Shown in pieces: positions 23,682 to 35,776 of a DNA stretch of 64,000 nucleotides. This stretch comes from Cryptomeria japonica (lineage: Eukaryota > Streptophyta > Pinopsida > Cupressales > Cupressaceae). A program made the position numbers and the translations under genes. Within the stretch, counting starts at the first letter, position 1. The number at the start of each line of letters is the position of its first letter. The notes beneath the pieces were generated by a model. The model saw nothing but the letters and a program-made list of their open reading frames with translations, was not told where the DNA came from and searched no databases. The stretch spans positions 191,291,619 to 191,355,618 of the forward strand of contig NC_081410.1 of the NCBI RefSeq assembly GCF_030272615.1, in the 5' to 3' direction.

Positions 23682-25415
23682 CTATGGAACTGCCTTCATG
23701 AACATATCGGTAGGATTCTCACTTGCGTGAATCTTCTCAAGCCGTAACTGACCCTCCTCCAAAACAGTTTGGATGAAGTGGTACCTGAGCTGAATGTGCT
23801 TTGTCCTTGAATGAAAAGCAGAGTTCTTTGCAAGATGAATGGAACTCGAGCTATCAGTATGCAATGGGCTATCCTCTTGTGTCTGACCCAATTCCTCCAG
23901 AAAAAATTGCAACCAAATCATCTCCTTGTTGGCTTCTGTAGCAGCAACATACTCAGCTTCAGTGATTGAAAGTGCAACAACCTTTTGCAGCCTAGAAATC
24001 CAACTGACTACAGTTCCCCCTATAGTAAAAACATACCTTGTAGTACTCCTCTGTGAATCAATATCACCCGCCAGATCAGAGTCAACAAATCCACTCAGAG
24101 CAGCATTAGATCCTTTGAAACATAATGCCTTCGTAGTAGTTCCTTTCAAATACCGAAGAATCCATTTCACAGCATTCCAATGTTCCATACTCGGATTACT
24201 CATAAACCTGCTCACAACTCCCATTGCATGTGCAATATCTGGCCTTGTGCATACCATTGCATACATCAAACTGCCAACAGCTAATGAATACGGGATGTTG
24301 GACATTTTATTAACCTCTTCCTATGCCTTTGGGCACATCTCCTTAGTCAATTTGAAATGACTAGCCAAAGGTGTACTAACTGCTTTTGCATCCTGCATGT
24401 TAAATCTTTTCAACACCTTCTTTATATACTCACTTTGGGACAAATTCAAGGTTCTATTTTTCCTGTCCCGTGTAATCCTCATACTGAGAATTTGCTTAGC
24501 TGCACCCAAATCCTTCATAGCAAATGACCTGGCTAATTTCTGTTTAAGATCATTTATATGTTGCATGTTAGACCTAGCAACAAGCATGTCATCAACATAA
24601 AGCAATAGGATAATAGAACTACCATTATCAAATCTCTTAAAATATACACAATGATCAGAATGACATCTATGATAACCGTGTTCAGCCATGAAACTATCAA
24701 ATTTTAAATACCATTGTCGGGGTGCTTGCTTTAGGCCATACAAACTTTTCTTCAACTTGTACACCAAGTTCTCCTTACCTTTGACGTCATATCCCTGTGG
24801 TTGCAACATGTAAATTTTCTCCTCCAAATCTCCATGGAGAAAAGTTGTTTTGACATCTAATTGTTCAAGATGTAAATCATCTGTAGCCACAAGACTAAGT
24901 ACAGTTCTAATTGAAGTCATTTTTACAATTGGAGAAAATATTTCATCATAATCTATACCCTTTTTCTGTGCAAAACCTTTTACCACAAGTCTGGCCTTAT
25001 ATCTTTTCTGACCTCCTTCCTCCTCCTTCAACCGATAAACCCATTTGTTAAGCAAGGCTTTTTTTTTTGCAGGTAAAGGGACTAAGTCCCAAGTCTTATT
25101 TTTCATCAAGGAGTCGATCTCCTCTTTCATGCCTAGCTCCCACTGTTGTTTGGCATCTACCTGCATTTCTTCTTCATATTCTTCTGGTTCACCAGAATCC
25201 ATTAATAAAATAGAATACAAAGAAGGAGAAAATCTTTCAGGGGCTCTACTTGCCCTCATAGAACGTCTAACACTTGTAGGAGTTTGTGGGACAATCTGTT
25301 GTTGCTGAGCATTAGGTACCTGTGGCATTTCATTTTTCAGGAATCTCATCCAACACCACATACTCTTGTTTGTCCTGTTCATGCTTCTTTTCTTGCATCT
25401 GTTCTTTATACATAA
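23682..25415 (-). pseudogene. copia pol, reverse transcriptase and RNase H part (broken)
   Basis: The 353-codon piece 25382-24321 is a copia-type reverse transcriptase: it opens in the spacer before RT, has NKWVYRLKEE, RYKARLVVKGFAQKKG and DEIFSPIVKMTSIR, then LDVKTTFLHGDLEE, SLYGLKQAPRQWY and the active-site LLLYVDDML. After a TAG near 24318 the same frame continues to 23682 as RNase H, with VGSLMYAMVCTRPDIAHAMG, the Asp-containing GFVDSDLAGD, the TEAEYVA motif with its Glu, and the later Asp in HTDSSSSIHLAKN. So the RT and RNase H catalytic residues are still present although the polyprotein is broken. The frame differs from the gag-integrase half: a run of five A near 25345 carries one base more than needed to keep frame. 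In a live element this product copies the RNA into DNA in the cytoplasmic particle. Confidence 0.93.
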
Positions 25416-25419
25416 CCTT

Positions 25420-27573
25420 CTAATTTAATATAACATCTCTGCTTCTAATTATTTTCTTATTTTTAAAATCCCATAACCGATAGCCATATTCATCTATCCC
25501 ATATCCAATGAAGGTACATTTCTGAGATTTAGCATCAAGCTTGGTTCTGTTTTCTTTATCAACATGGACAAAAGCTTTGCAACCAAAAGTTTTTAGAAAA
25601 GAATAATTTACCTTTTTACCAATCCATGCCTCCTCTGGAATACCACTATCCAAAGGGGTTGAAGGTCCTCTATTTATCAAATAGACAATAGTATGTACAA
25701 CATCTGCCCAAAAATGTAAGGGCAATCCAACATGCAATCTCATGCTCCTCGCACGTTCCATGATAGTCCTATTCATTCTCTTTGACACACCATTTTCTTG
25801 TGGAGTTCCTGGAACTGTCTTCTACTTTCGAATCCCATTTAAGGAGCAGTAATCTTCAAATGCTTTGCTGCAATACTCACCTCCATTATCCAATCTGAGA
25901 CACTTCAATTTTTTTCCTGTCTCATTCTCAACCAAAGCTTTCCATTTCTTAAAAGTTTCAAAAACATCTAATTTTTGTTTTAGGAAATATACCCATATTT
26001 TTCCAGTTGAGTCATCAATAAAAATAACATAATAACAAGAGCCACCAAGAGATGATACCTGAGCCGATCCCCATACATTTGAATGTACAAGCTCTAACTT
26101 CTCACTCTTCTTCTCTTTCCCAACCTTGAGAAATCTGACTCTTTTCTGTTTACCATAAATACAGTTTTCACAGAACTCTAAATCAATCTTCTTTAGTCCA
26201 GGCAATATATTTTTGGAGTGAAGGGTTTTCATCCCTTTCTCACTCATGTGCCCAAGCCTATGGTGCCACATTATCAAATCTGTTCTTGCAACATTTATTG
26301 TTGTTGTCCCTACAGTAACTTTATCTGTAGCAGCTAGGGTAGAGTAAGTGTTACCTGTACATAGATATAATGTGCCTACCTTCGCACCTTTAGCTATTAC
26401 TAATGATCCATTAGCGACCTTCCACATACTCTTTGAGAGGGTAACTATGCAACCTTCACTACCTAGTTGCCCTACAGAAATTAAATTTCTTCTTAAATTA
26501 GGAACATGTCTTACCTCTTGCAGAAACCAGTCATTTCCATTTTGCAACTTGATCTTTATCTTTCCTTTTCCAACAATTTGACAGGGCTCATCATCACCCA
26601 AATATACCTGTCCAAAATCACCTTGAACATAATCTAGAAAATATTTTCTATGGGGTGTAGCATGAAATGAAGCCCCAGAATCTATTACCCAGGAATCATT
26701 AACATTATCCAAACATAAGATTAAAACATCTTGTAAAGTATTACTTGCAATATTAGCTTCCTTACTGTCATTTTCATTTTTGTCTCCTTCTTTGTTTTTC
26801 CGAGACCAGCAGTCTTTCTTTAGATGACCAGGCTTTCCGCAGTACCAGCAATCTTTCTTTCCTCTAGATTGAGAGCGTCCTTTCTTTGACTTCCCTTGTG
26901 ACTTCTCATTCCCAGGGCCTTTTCCTCTTTCCTTTGATCTTCCTCTGTTCTCCACATTCAAAACACTACCAGATGATGTTGGAGTCTCACCTGTACTTTT
27001 CCTTCGCATTTCCTCACTTAGGATAACACCAACAATATCATCAAATACCAAAGTATTTTTACCAAAGATAAAGTTACTTACAGCCATAACCAAGCTATTC
27101 CAGCTTTCTGGCAAAGAACATAAAATCAAGAGAGCCCTAACCTCTTTTGCAAAAGTAATTTTTACCAAAGATAATTGACTGGTAATTGTATTAAATTCAT
27201 TTAAGTTATCCACTACAGATCCTCCCTCACTCATTTTCAAATTAAACAGACGCTTCATAAGAAATATCTTATTCGAAGCTGAGGATTTCTCATACAACTT
27301 AGCCAATGTCACAATCAAATCTACAGTCATTTTTTCTTCTGTTATATTGAATGCTACAGATGATGCAAGGCACAATCGAATGGATCCTAGTGCCTTTCTA
27401 TCTAAAATTTCACACTCTTCGTCTGACATTGTGGTCGCTTTCTTTGCCTTTCCTTCCAATGGCCGCCACAAATCCTTTTGATACAGGTAATCCTCCATCT
27501 GCATTTTCCATAACTGATAATTTTGGCCGTTAAACTTTTCGACCTTGAATTTGGAATCCTCCATTGCTCCCAC
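25420..27573 (-). pseudogene. copia gag, protease and integrase part (broken)
   Basis: The 583-codon frame starting near 27573 holds gag (UBN2-type, residues about 5-200), a zinc knuckle CWYCGKPGHLKKDCW near residue 240, aspartic protease WVIDSGASFHATP near 295, and the GAG-pre-integrase HHRLGHM...CENCIYGK zinc site. Integrase follows. Its first catalytic Asp, normally in HSDVWG, is Asn here (codon 26077-26079). The second, in RLDNGGEY, is kept. The third, normally Glu in the GVAERxNRT motif, is Lys (codon 25780-25782). A TAG at about 25819-25821 interrupts the frame, which then continues as 25788-25420 through the rest of the integrase core to another TAG. The protein could not have integrated DNA even without the stops. 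Gag would coat the RNA, protease would process the polyprotein and integrase would insert the cDNA. Confidence 0.93.
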
Positions 27574-27606
27574 TCAAATCTGAAAGTCCTACCAATTTAC
27601 AGAAAA

Positions 27607-27624
27607 CCTCGCTCTGATACTAAT
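27607..27624 (-). other. Primer binding site of the copia element
   Basis: On the minus strand ATTAGTATCAGAGC follows the 5' LTR. TATCAGAGC is the usual match to the 3' end of initiator methionine tRNA in plant copia elements. Confidence 0.75.
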
Positions 27625-27995
27625 TGTTAGGGTTTCAAGAAGATCCGAAGCAAATATGAACTAACAATTATATGCAGATTTAAATACAAAAGATAAAGAA
27701 ATAAAATAGGACATGAATAACATAGAGATTTAACGTGGTTCACCCAGAATGGGTTACGTCCACCATACACAGTCGTCCAATCTTTCTTATTATCCAGCAA
27801 AAATAGTACATCAACTTTACAATGCCTTAAGCATCCCAGCCACTTATAACATGAATTTTTAGGGCAACAAACAAAGTCAGCCTTTTTAGGGTTTTATTAC
27901 AATGTCGGTTTTCATCAACCAAAAATGGCAAAAAAATTTTTGAGGATACGTGCTGAGTGTACAGTACTTTGCTAATCAATCGCCACATTTCAACA
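27625..27995 (-). repeat. 5' LTR of the copia element (371 bp)
   Basis: Same ends as the left LTR (tgttagggtttcaag...cacatttcaaca). Lacks the GC-rich block. Confidence 0.95.
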
Positions 27996-28083
27996 ATGGC
28001 ACCAATTTTCCCCCTAGGACAAGGGCATGGCACCACTGTCCCTCCTAGGACAGGGGCGTGGCACCCTTGTTCTCCCAAGATAG

Positions 28084-28262
28084 GAGAATGCCCATAATTC
28101 TTTGTCATTTGGATCCTCAACTCTTTCACATCTTCCCATGGCTTTCATTAGAGATTTTCTAATTATTTTAATTGATTTACTTATCTTTCTAATGAGCCAA
28201 TATTTCTTGGTTCAAGTGCAACAAATGAGACATGATACTATGCAAAGATTCATTCAACGAAT
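28084..28262. repeat. Scrambled junction: two copied segments joined at GTGCA
   Basis: Bases 28084-28219 repeat 21901-22037, part of the transposase-like pseudogene, with a single difference that I can see. Bases 28215-28262 repeat 29225-29271 of the gypsy gag relic with a few differences. The two pieces overlap at GTGCA. Such patchwork is typical of filler DNA made during break repair (inference). Confidence 0.85.
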
Positions 28263-29180
28263 AATAGAAATGTCAAGTGTTGGAGATCTAGATTGACTTA
28301 AGGATAAGATCATATCATTCTTCCATTTTTGATAAGATTGAAAAAGAGCATCGCTCCATGATGGAAGAGATTGAAATTGTTTAGGCCAAAAGAAATCAAT
28401 AGGAACCCCAGGGCTTCTTTCAGATGGACAAAATAAGCTATGGTTCACAGTTATGATTTCTCCATTGTGAGGAAATTTCAAACACTTGTGGATTGGAGAA
28501 GCAATAGCCTTCATGGAAGATAGCCAAGGATAGCCCAACTTCACACGAGATTTCTCAAAAGATGGTATGATAACAAAGTTAACATCCATGAATTTAGTAT
28601 GAACTTCAATAGGAAGGGTGATAGAGCCAATGGTAGGATAAGAGAATCCATCAAATAACTTCACAACCACATTAGAAGCATCATATATTGGGTTATCCAA
28701 TTGTAAAGTGAAAAGATACTCTTCAGTTATGACATTAACCATGCAAGAGGGGTCAATAAGGGTACCACAACAAGGGATATCCTTAACCTTTGTAACTATG
28801 TATAAAGGGCCATTGGGTGCTCTAATGGTCTCACTAGGGTCAAATGTAATACAAGGATCCTTAGGTGTATCTTGTGTTTCTATCATATTAACCAAGTTTG
28901 GAGCCATAGAGATGAATTCTTCAAAAGAGAGAGAATTAGGCACAATCTCAATAACGTTAGAGGTATGAGAAGGCAATGGATTAGTGAAAATCTTAATATT
29001 TTGATTAGGAGGAGCTACTAATTTATTCCCTTTATCATTCACACCTTCCACATATATAGTATTGTTATCAATCAAGTCTTGAATCTTATTCTTCAATGTG
29101 AAACATTTTTTAGTATCATGACCAAGCTAACGATGAAATTGGCAAAATGAATTGTTATCAAAATAAGGGGATGCAAGTTT
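28254..29180 (-). pseudogene. Ty3/gypsy zinc finger and protease relic
   Basis: Minus strand. A zinc-finger stretch near 29135 reads FCQFHR, a stop, then LGHDTKKCFTLKNKIQD, running directly into a 280-codon open piece (29096-28254). This includes the retropepsin-like region CGTLIDPSCMVNVITEEYL, where the usual D-S/G-G-A motif is DPSC, and the flap-like SRVKLGYPWLSSMKAIASP, then HKCLKFPHNGEIITV. The same layout occurs in the intact frame at 46058-50182 (HRCIKFPHNGVEVTV), so the two are related gypsy elements. The relic ends at the scrambled junction near 28262, and reverse transcriptase, RNase H and integrase are missing. Confidence 0.8.
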
Positions 29181-29187
29181 AGAAGGA

Positions 29188-30054
29188 TCAATTTGTTTTT
29201 ATAGGAGAGAGTTTGATAACATTTATGTGCAACAAATGAGACATGATACTATGCAAATATTCATTCAAAGAAGTAAACTCTCTTTCTCTTTGGAAAAATT
29301 TAGAAATAGAAGGCACACCTGTTGTAGCATTCACATTGTGGTTGTTGATTGTATTATTGAACTTGGTGATGATTTTTGTTGGTTTGAACTTCACAAATAG
29401 TTGTTGAACACTCTCCCCCTTATAACTCAGAGCCATAGGAGTATATTTCTCAATTTGACTCACAACCAATTGATAATTGTGAAGTGTTGCGCACAACTGC
29501 GGAAAGGAAGTAAACTCAGACAAAAGAAGCTTTTTCCTGATATCTTTTTGTAAATTAGAAATGAAAATTATTTGAATATCATTATCAGGTACATGAAAAT
29601 AAATTTGAGCACACAAATGCTTATATCTACCAATGAAATCAATCCATTTTTCCTTAACACCTTGTTTACAATGCATTAAATCAATCAAAGTGATTTTAGG
29701 ACCAATGTTGTTTTGAAATTATTGGATGAAAGCATATGCCAATTATTGAAAAGAAGTGATGGAATAAGAAGGCAAAGAGAAATACCATTGTAAAGCCTTA
29801 TCTCTTAGTGTTCTTTTAAACAATTTTACAAGCAATCTTTGATCATAAGCAAAATCAATGCACAAGGTTTGAAATGTTTTGACATGCGTAAGAGGATCAC
29901 CTTTTCCATTATAGAGTTCCAATTGAGGGATCTCAACATGTTTAGGTGGCATGAATTTAATAATATCAAGAGAAAGTGGGTAGACTATAATTAACCTCTT
30001 AATTTTAAAAAATTTCTTAGAATTTGAAATGTTGAATTTTGGAGGTATTTCCAA
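29188..30054 (-). pseudogene. Ty3/gypsy gag relic
   Basis: Minus-strand pieces 30054-29743 and 29688-29188 share a frame and are separated by stops. They show the retrotransposon gag domain: PQLELYNGKGDPLTHVKTF, then DKALQWYFSLPSYSITSF and a second half with LMHCKQGVKEKWIDFIGRY and LLLSEFTSFPQLCATLHNYQ. The corresponding text in the intact element (KFDKYRGRGDPKAHIRQFF, WFSQLPPGIKSWGDL) is clearly related. A frameshift just left of 29188 moves to the zinc-finger frame. Gag would form the particle; this copy is dead. Confidence 0.85.
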
Positions 30055-30858
30055 TTCTAGAGGGATAAAAAATCGACAAAATCAACCAATCTTCTAGATT
30101 TAGGCTATTAAATACAATCATAATAGTCTCTCAAAATTTCGGGAAAAAAGTCAAGGACCGTGGCGGGATCAAACATGTTTGGACCAACTTTTTTCAAAAT
30201 TTTCAAGGATGATTATTACGATGATTTCAAAGCTAACCCCCAAAAATTGACAAATTTTACGACCTCTAGATGGGCGAAATGAAGGCACAAATGTAAAAAT
30301 AGGACCCTATTTGGGTTTTGAAGAAAAAGAGGAATTGAATTGCAATTTTTATGAAGGTCAAACCTAATGGATAGGGACACCTTGGAAATTTTTTATAAAT
30401 ATGAATGTGAATGAAATTGATTTAAAATTTGCACAAAATCTAATTAATTTTAAAAATTAGGGTTTTATGGCCTAACCACTTAAATATAAAATTTGAATTG
30501 TAGGAATGAAGACAAGTCTGAGAATAATCAGAAATCTGAAAATTAAATGAAAATCCAATTTTTGCACAAGTTCAAGATGATTTTTGAAAATTAGAGTTTT
30601 AACAAGTAACCTCTTAATTTTGTAAATTTTGATTGCAAATTGAACAAGACAACGAAAAAATTGAATTTGACAAACAAAACAATTTTCAGATCTAAGATAA
30701 CCACAAACAATTTTTACAAATCACAAGTTCAATTTTAATTTTAGAAACTAGGGTTTTTAATGATTTAACCACTAAGTTTGTGGGAAATTTAAACTTGCAA
30801 ATGAAAAATATGCAATTTTGTTCAAAGGAAAGCATGTAAGACGTCGAGTTCACCAAAA
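30055..30858 (-). other. Leader of the gypsy relic with primer binding site
   Basis: AT-rich non-coding leader between gag and the LTR edge. At 30840-30858 the minus strand reads TTTTGGTGAACTCGACGTC right after the LTR end, a plausible tRNA primer site starting TGG. Confidence 0.6.
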
Positions 30859-30860
30859 TG

Positions 30861-32063
30861 TAATGTTGGTGAAATGTACATGAGAGATCAAGAGGAAAAG
30901 TACCCTTTCCCTCCAAGGAGAGATCAAAATTTCACTATTGGTTACCCTCCAAACACTTTTCACCTAGTTACATTGGAATAGGAGAGGAGAATTCACTAGA
31001 TTCAACCTTCAAAGAAGAAGATTGAATTATGAATGAAACGGGAATGATAAGTTGATCCTCTCTTCGTTATTTGAAATGCAAAGGAATTGATTGAATTATG
31101 TAGTGCAAAAGTGACAAAGAACTATTTATAACTTGAGAGCAGAGTATGGGATGAAGTTGTGCACCTGGATCTGGCAGTAATATATCAAGATGAAGTTGCC
31201 CTACGAATTTGAGGAAAAGTTGCCCAGACCATGGCGGGAATGTACACGGTCCTCCAAAAAAATCCATGTAATGAAAAGGGTTTTTCTGCCTATGCAAATG
31301 GAGCCCAGCATTGAGCATTCTCAAGTCTCCCTTCAAGGCTAGGTGTTGCATTCAAGTCAAGGATTCAACCATTGAAGAGGAGATTGATTCCAACATTCAA
31401 TTCCACACAAGCATTTCTATCAATATTTTTATCACAACCTTCCTTGAGGTGATTTACAATTCAGTATTTCATTTACATCTACTTGCAAGTATTTTCTTTC
31501 ATTACTTGGTTAATTCCAAAACTGGGGTTTGACCTAAAGGCAAACCCCCAATCCCAACCCATTTTCCTCTCTTTTTTGTGTGTAGGTTGTAGGTACGTAG
31601 CTGTACTTTTGGATTCGGGCTCCATTTGCAGAGGTGGAAAAACCCTTTTCATTTCGTGGATTTTTCGAAAGACCATGTACATTCCCGCCACGGTCTGGGA
31701 AAATTTTTCTCAAATTCTTAGGGCAACTTTGTCTTGATATATTACTACCAGATCCAGGTGCACAACTTCATCCTATACTTTGATCTCAAGTTATAATCAT
31801 TTATTTGTCACTTTTGCACTACATAATTCAATCAATTCCTTTCCATTTGAAATAAGGAAAAGAGGGGATCAACTTATTATTCCGATTTCATTCAGAATTC
31901 AATCTTCTTCTTTGAAGGTTGAATCTAGTGAATTCTCCTCTCCTCTTCCAATGTAACTAGGTGAAAAGTGTTTTAAGGGTAATCAATAGTGAAATTCTCA
32001 TCTCTCCTTGGAGGGAAAGGATAGTTTTCCTCTTGATCTCTCATGCACATTTCACCAACATTA
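30861..32063. repeat. Large inverted repeat, two 446-bp arms around a 311-bp spacer
   Basis: Left arm 30861-31306 and right arm 31618-32063 are reverse complements at roughly 90 percent by eye and equal in length. Left arm start taatgttggtgaaatg pairs with right arm end catttcaccaacatta, and aaatggagccc near 31305 pairs with gggctccattt near 31618. The left arm is the 5' LTR (minus orientation) of the gypsy relic, since its edge at 30859 abuts the primer site. The right arm would be an LTR of the opposite orientation. Confidence 0.9.
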
Positions 32064-32065
32064 TA

Positions 32066-32207
32066 GGAGATATAGGAGGGGAGGGAGGAAAAAGGTATGT
32101 GTGTGTGTATATGGGAGAGAGAGGGAGAGGGAAGGAGGGACAGAGAGAAATAATAGAGATATAGAGGGAGATATAGGAGGAGGGTGAGGAAGAATAGAGA
32201 TAGATAG

Positions 32208-32298
<91 letters not shown>

Positions 32299-33113
32299 CT
32301 TGAGAGAGAGAGAGAGAGATACTTGAGAGAGAAAGAGAGGGTGAGAGGAGATATACTTGAGAGAGAAAGAGAAAGGAAGAAGGAGGGAGAGAGGGAGAGA
32401 ATGGGAGAGAGAAAAATAAGAGGGGGGGAGAGAGAAATAGAGGGAGAGAGGGGAGAGGAAAAGAATAGGAGGGAGAGAGGGAGAGGGAAGAGAGAGGATG
32501 AGGGAGGGAGAGAGGAAAAGATAGGGAGAGAATGGGAGAGAGAGAAAGAGAGAGGGAAAAAGAGAGGGAAAGAGAGAGGGAGAGAGGGAAAGATGGAAAG
32601 AGAGGGAGAGAGAGATGGGGATGGAAAGAGAGAGAAAGAGAAAAGGATGGGGAGGGAGAGAGGGAAAGAATGGGATAGAGACACTCAAGAGAGAGAGGGG
32701 GGGGGATATAGAGAGACTTGAAAGTTGGATTGAGGGATTGGGAGAGAGAGGGAGAGAGAGAATGGACAAAATGGGATAGAGACACCTGAGAGAGGGGGGG
32801 AAGAGAGGGAAACTAAGAGACAGACTTGAGACAAAAAGAGAAAGGGATGGGGAGGGAGAGGGAAAGAATGGGATAGAGACACCTAAGAGAGGGGAAGAGA
32901 GAGAGAGAGAGGAGATATATATAGATACCCAAGAGGTAGATGGAGGGATTGTGTGTGTGTGAGAGAGAGAGAGAGAGGGATACTTGAGAGACAGAGATAA
33001 ATGGAGAGAAAGGGACAAAGACACTTGAGAGAGAGAGAGGCAAAGGAAGAGGGAAGGGGAGGCAAAGAGAGAAAGATAGAGATAGAGAGATACTTGAGAG
33101 GAAAAGAGGGAGG

Positions 33114-33181
<68 letters not shown>

Positions 33182-34470
33182 AGAATGGGATAGAGACACT
33201 TGAGAGAGGGGGAGAGAGAGAGAGAAGGAGGGAGGGAGTGGGGGAGTAATAGAGAGACCTGAGAAGTGGATGGATGGATTGTGAGAGAGTGAGAGAAAGG
33301 GAGAGGAAGAGAGAGAATGGATAGAATGGGATAGACACCTATGAGAGAGAGAGAGAGAGAGACTTGAGAGATAAATAAAGTTATAGGCAAGAGAGAGATG
33401 TGAGAGAGAAAGAGAAAGGGAGGGGGAGGGATAAAATGGACAAAATGGGATAGAGACACCTGAAAGAGAGAGAGAGAGAGGAAATGGGGAGGAAGAGAGG
33501 GAAATAATAGGATAGAGACACTTGAGAGAGGGGGAGAGAGAGAGAAACCTAAGAGGTGGATGGAGGGATTATGTGAGAGAGAGAGACGTAAGAGGTGGAG
33601 GGTGGGATGGAGAAAGATATATCTAAGAGTTGGAGGGAGAGAGAGAGAGAGAGAGGTAGGGAGGAGAGAGGGAGATAATGGGAGAGAGAGATACACCTAA
33701 GAGAGGAGAAGAGTGAGATAGAGAAATAGAGGATGAGAGGGAGAGAGACTTAAGAGATAAAGAAGAGATGGAAAGATAGTTAGAGAGAGAGAGAATGGGA
33801 GGGAGAGAGGGGAAGAGAGTTAGAAGGCAAGAGAGAGACTTAAGAGAAAAAGAGAAAGGAAGGGGGAGAGAGAGAGGGAGAGAGATGCACTTGAGAGAGG
33901 AGAGTGAGATAGAGATATAGAGGCTAAGAGGGAGAGAGACTTAAGAGAGAATAATGGGAGAGAAAGAGAGAAGGAAAGAGAGTTGGAGAGAGAGAGAGGG
34001 AGGGAGAGAGGGAATGAGATGAAGAGAAGGAAAAATAGTTAGAGGGAAAAAGAGAGAAAGAATGGAAGAGAGAGACACTAACAGAGGAGAGAGACATAGA
34101 GAGATAAATTCAAAGAGTGAGAGAGACTTGAGAGAAAGAGAAAGGGAGCATGAGGGAGAGAGAGAAAGAGAGATAGAGGGAAAGAAAGAGAGGGGAGGGA
34201 GAGGGAGAGAATGGGAGAGAGATACACCTAAGAGAGGGAGATAGAGTGAGTGATATAGATACTTGAGAGAGGGAGAGAAAGAGAGATACCAAGTGAAAGA
34301 GGGAAAGAGAGAGATAGACCAAAGAGAGAGAGTTGGTGAGGAAGATGGGAAAGAGAGGGAGAGATACCTAAAAGAGGGAAGGAAGTAGAGAGGGAGAGAC
34401 TTAAGAGAGAGAGAGATAGGGGTTGAGGAAGAGAGAGGGGGAATGCAGGGAAGAGAACAGGGAGATAATG
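32066..34470 (+). repeat. Purine-rich GA tract, 2.4 kb, with a degenerate higher-order unit
   Basis: Almost wholly A and G on the plus strand, with pure (GA)n runs at about 32215-32296 and 33115-33178. A longer unit, atgggatagagacacYTgagag, recurs near 32668, 32778, 32868, 33186, 33325, 33445 and 33510, with looser copies further right. Long frames on either strand here are Ser/Leu/Pro or Arg/Glu low-complexity artefacts. Confidence 0.95.
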
Positions 34471-35761
34471 TTGATACAAGCATGTTGATTACTAAAATTT
34501 GACTATCTAAAAATTATATGTATACTCTAAAAACTAGAATATGCATTATAACTCCTAGAGATCTAGAACCACTCTCAAACATCCTGGAAATATATACATT
34601 TAAAATATAACTTAAACTATAATATACTTAAATGTTATATTTTATGTATATATATGGAGACAAAACACTTTGTGCTTTCTACGATGAAAAATTTCTATGA
34701 AATACATTTGGCGTGCGCCTTAAATGGCACATGCCAAATATGGTGCATGCCAAACTATTTTTGGAATTTTTTCCATTTGACGCGTGCTAAATTTGGTGCG
34801 CACCATATTTGGCATGTGCCAAACTTTTTACCTTGGAAAACACCAAGCCAAAGGCTTGAATTTTCCTTGGGAATCCAACCCAAAGGCTTGGATGCCCTTC
34901 TCAGGCCTGAGACTTGTTTTCCAACAAATATTGAAAATTTTCTCTTTTTTGTTCATGCTCTCCATTAGTTTTGCACATGTTTCAATGCAATTTAAAAAAC
35001 ACCACACAATCGTCAAGCTCTCTCTTAGCTATCCAGCCATATAATTCTTTTCAAATTTTAATAATGTTAAGGTTTTTATCCATAATTTCATTTGTTAGTG
35101 TGTCTGTTTTTTGTCAAAGACCAACATGTTGTATTTCGGTCATAGATTTTTACCTGTTTATCAAATTTTGAAACAAATTACTTTTTTAGAAAGTAGACTC
35201 CATTCTACACAATTTAAAAAAAAATCTGATTTTTGATTAGTTTTCACAAATTTTGGGGGGGAGTATGCTCAATTTTTTGTTTTTTAGAATGTGTCCACTT
35301 TGGAAATTTGTAAAAATTCAAATATTCATTAAAAAGTTAGCCAAAAAATCTTGTATAAACTTCAATGTGTTAGCTATTTTCTCACTGGAGTAATTTGCAA
35401 AATTCAAACAAAAGGTTGATGTTTTAGGTGCACCACATTTCGTGCTATGTTATTTTTTTTTCTGAAAAACGGGACCAATAAATGTGATGACCCTTTTTGA
35501 AACCATTAATTTCCACCATTTTCAAAACAAATTAGTAGTTTAGAAATTATATTTAGAGCACTTCAACTTTTCTTTTTGTCGCATCTTCAAATTTTGAGTG
35601 TACCTATCTTCAATTTCTCGTTGAAGTTCAAACTTTGCTAGTTTTAGAAGAAGAAAAAAAGTGGCATCTTAAGACCCCTTTTTGGTCCCCCGTTTTTGTG
35701 CACTTACCCAGTACCATATCATCATGTCTATAAAAAATAATATAGCCCATAGGCTCAATAT
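34471..35761. other. AT-rich spacer without a gene
   Basis: No coding signal. Contains the palindromic cluster listed separately and two thymine- and adenine-rich stretches. Confidence 0.5.
34708..34832 (+). repeat. Cluster of short palindromes (GGTGCGCACC, GGCACATGCC and kin)
   Basis: Seven or so alternating R/Y ten-mers occur within 125 bp: ggcgtgcgcc, ggcacatgcc, ggtgcatgcc, gacgcgtgct, ggtgcgcacc, ggcatgtgcc. Several are perfect dyads separated by (c)aaatat or a(a)attt. Confidence 0.75.
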
Positions 35762-35776
35762 ACAAGTGTTTATAAT

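Larger units (their letters stand above)
23079..27995 (-). mobile_element. Complete Ty1/copia element (Tork/TNT1-like), inactivated
   Basis: Two LTRs with TG...CA ends flank a minus-strand gag-pol. The five bases ATGGC precede the left LTR (23074-23078) and follow the right LTR (27996-28000), a perfect target duplication. A primer site next to the right (5') LTR and a purine tract next to the left (3') LTR fix the orientation. The gag start (KFKVEKFNGQNYQLWKM) and RT text match the TNT1-like branch (family knowledge). The coding region carries stops, one A-run frameshift and two lost integrase catalytic residues. LTRs are about 95 percent identical by eye, apart from one large indel. Confidence 0.95.

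Noticed and set aside
32041-33696. Very long minus-strand frame (551 codons) rich in Ser, Leu and Pro
   Set aside because: It is the translation of a GA/CT microsatellite. Overlapping frames on the same strand give the same text, so there is no coding evidence.
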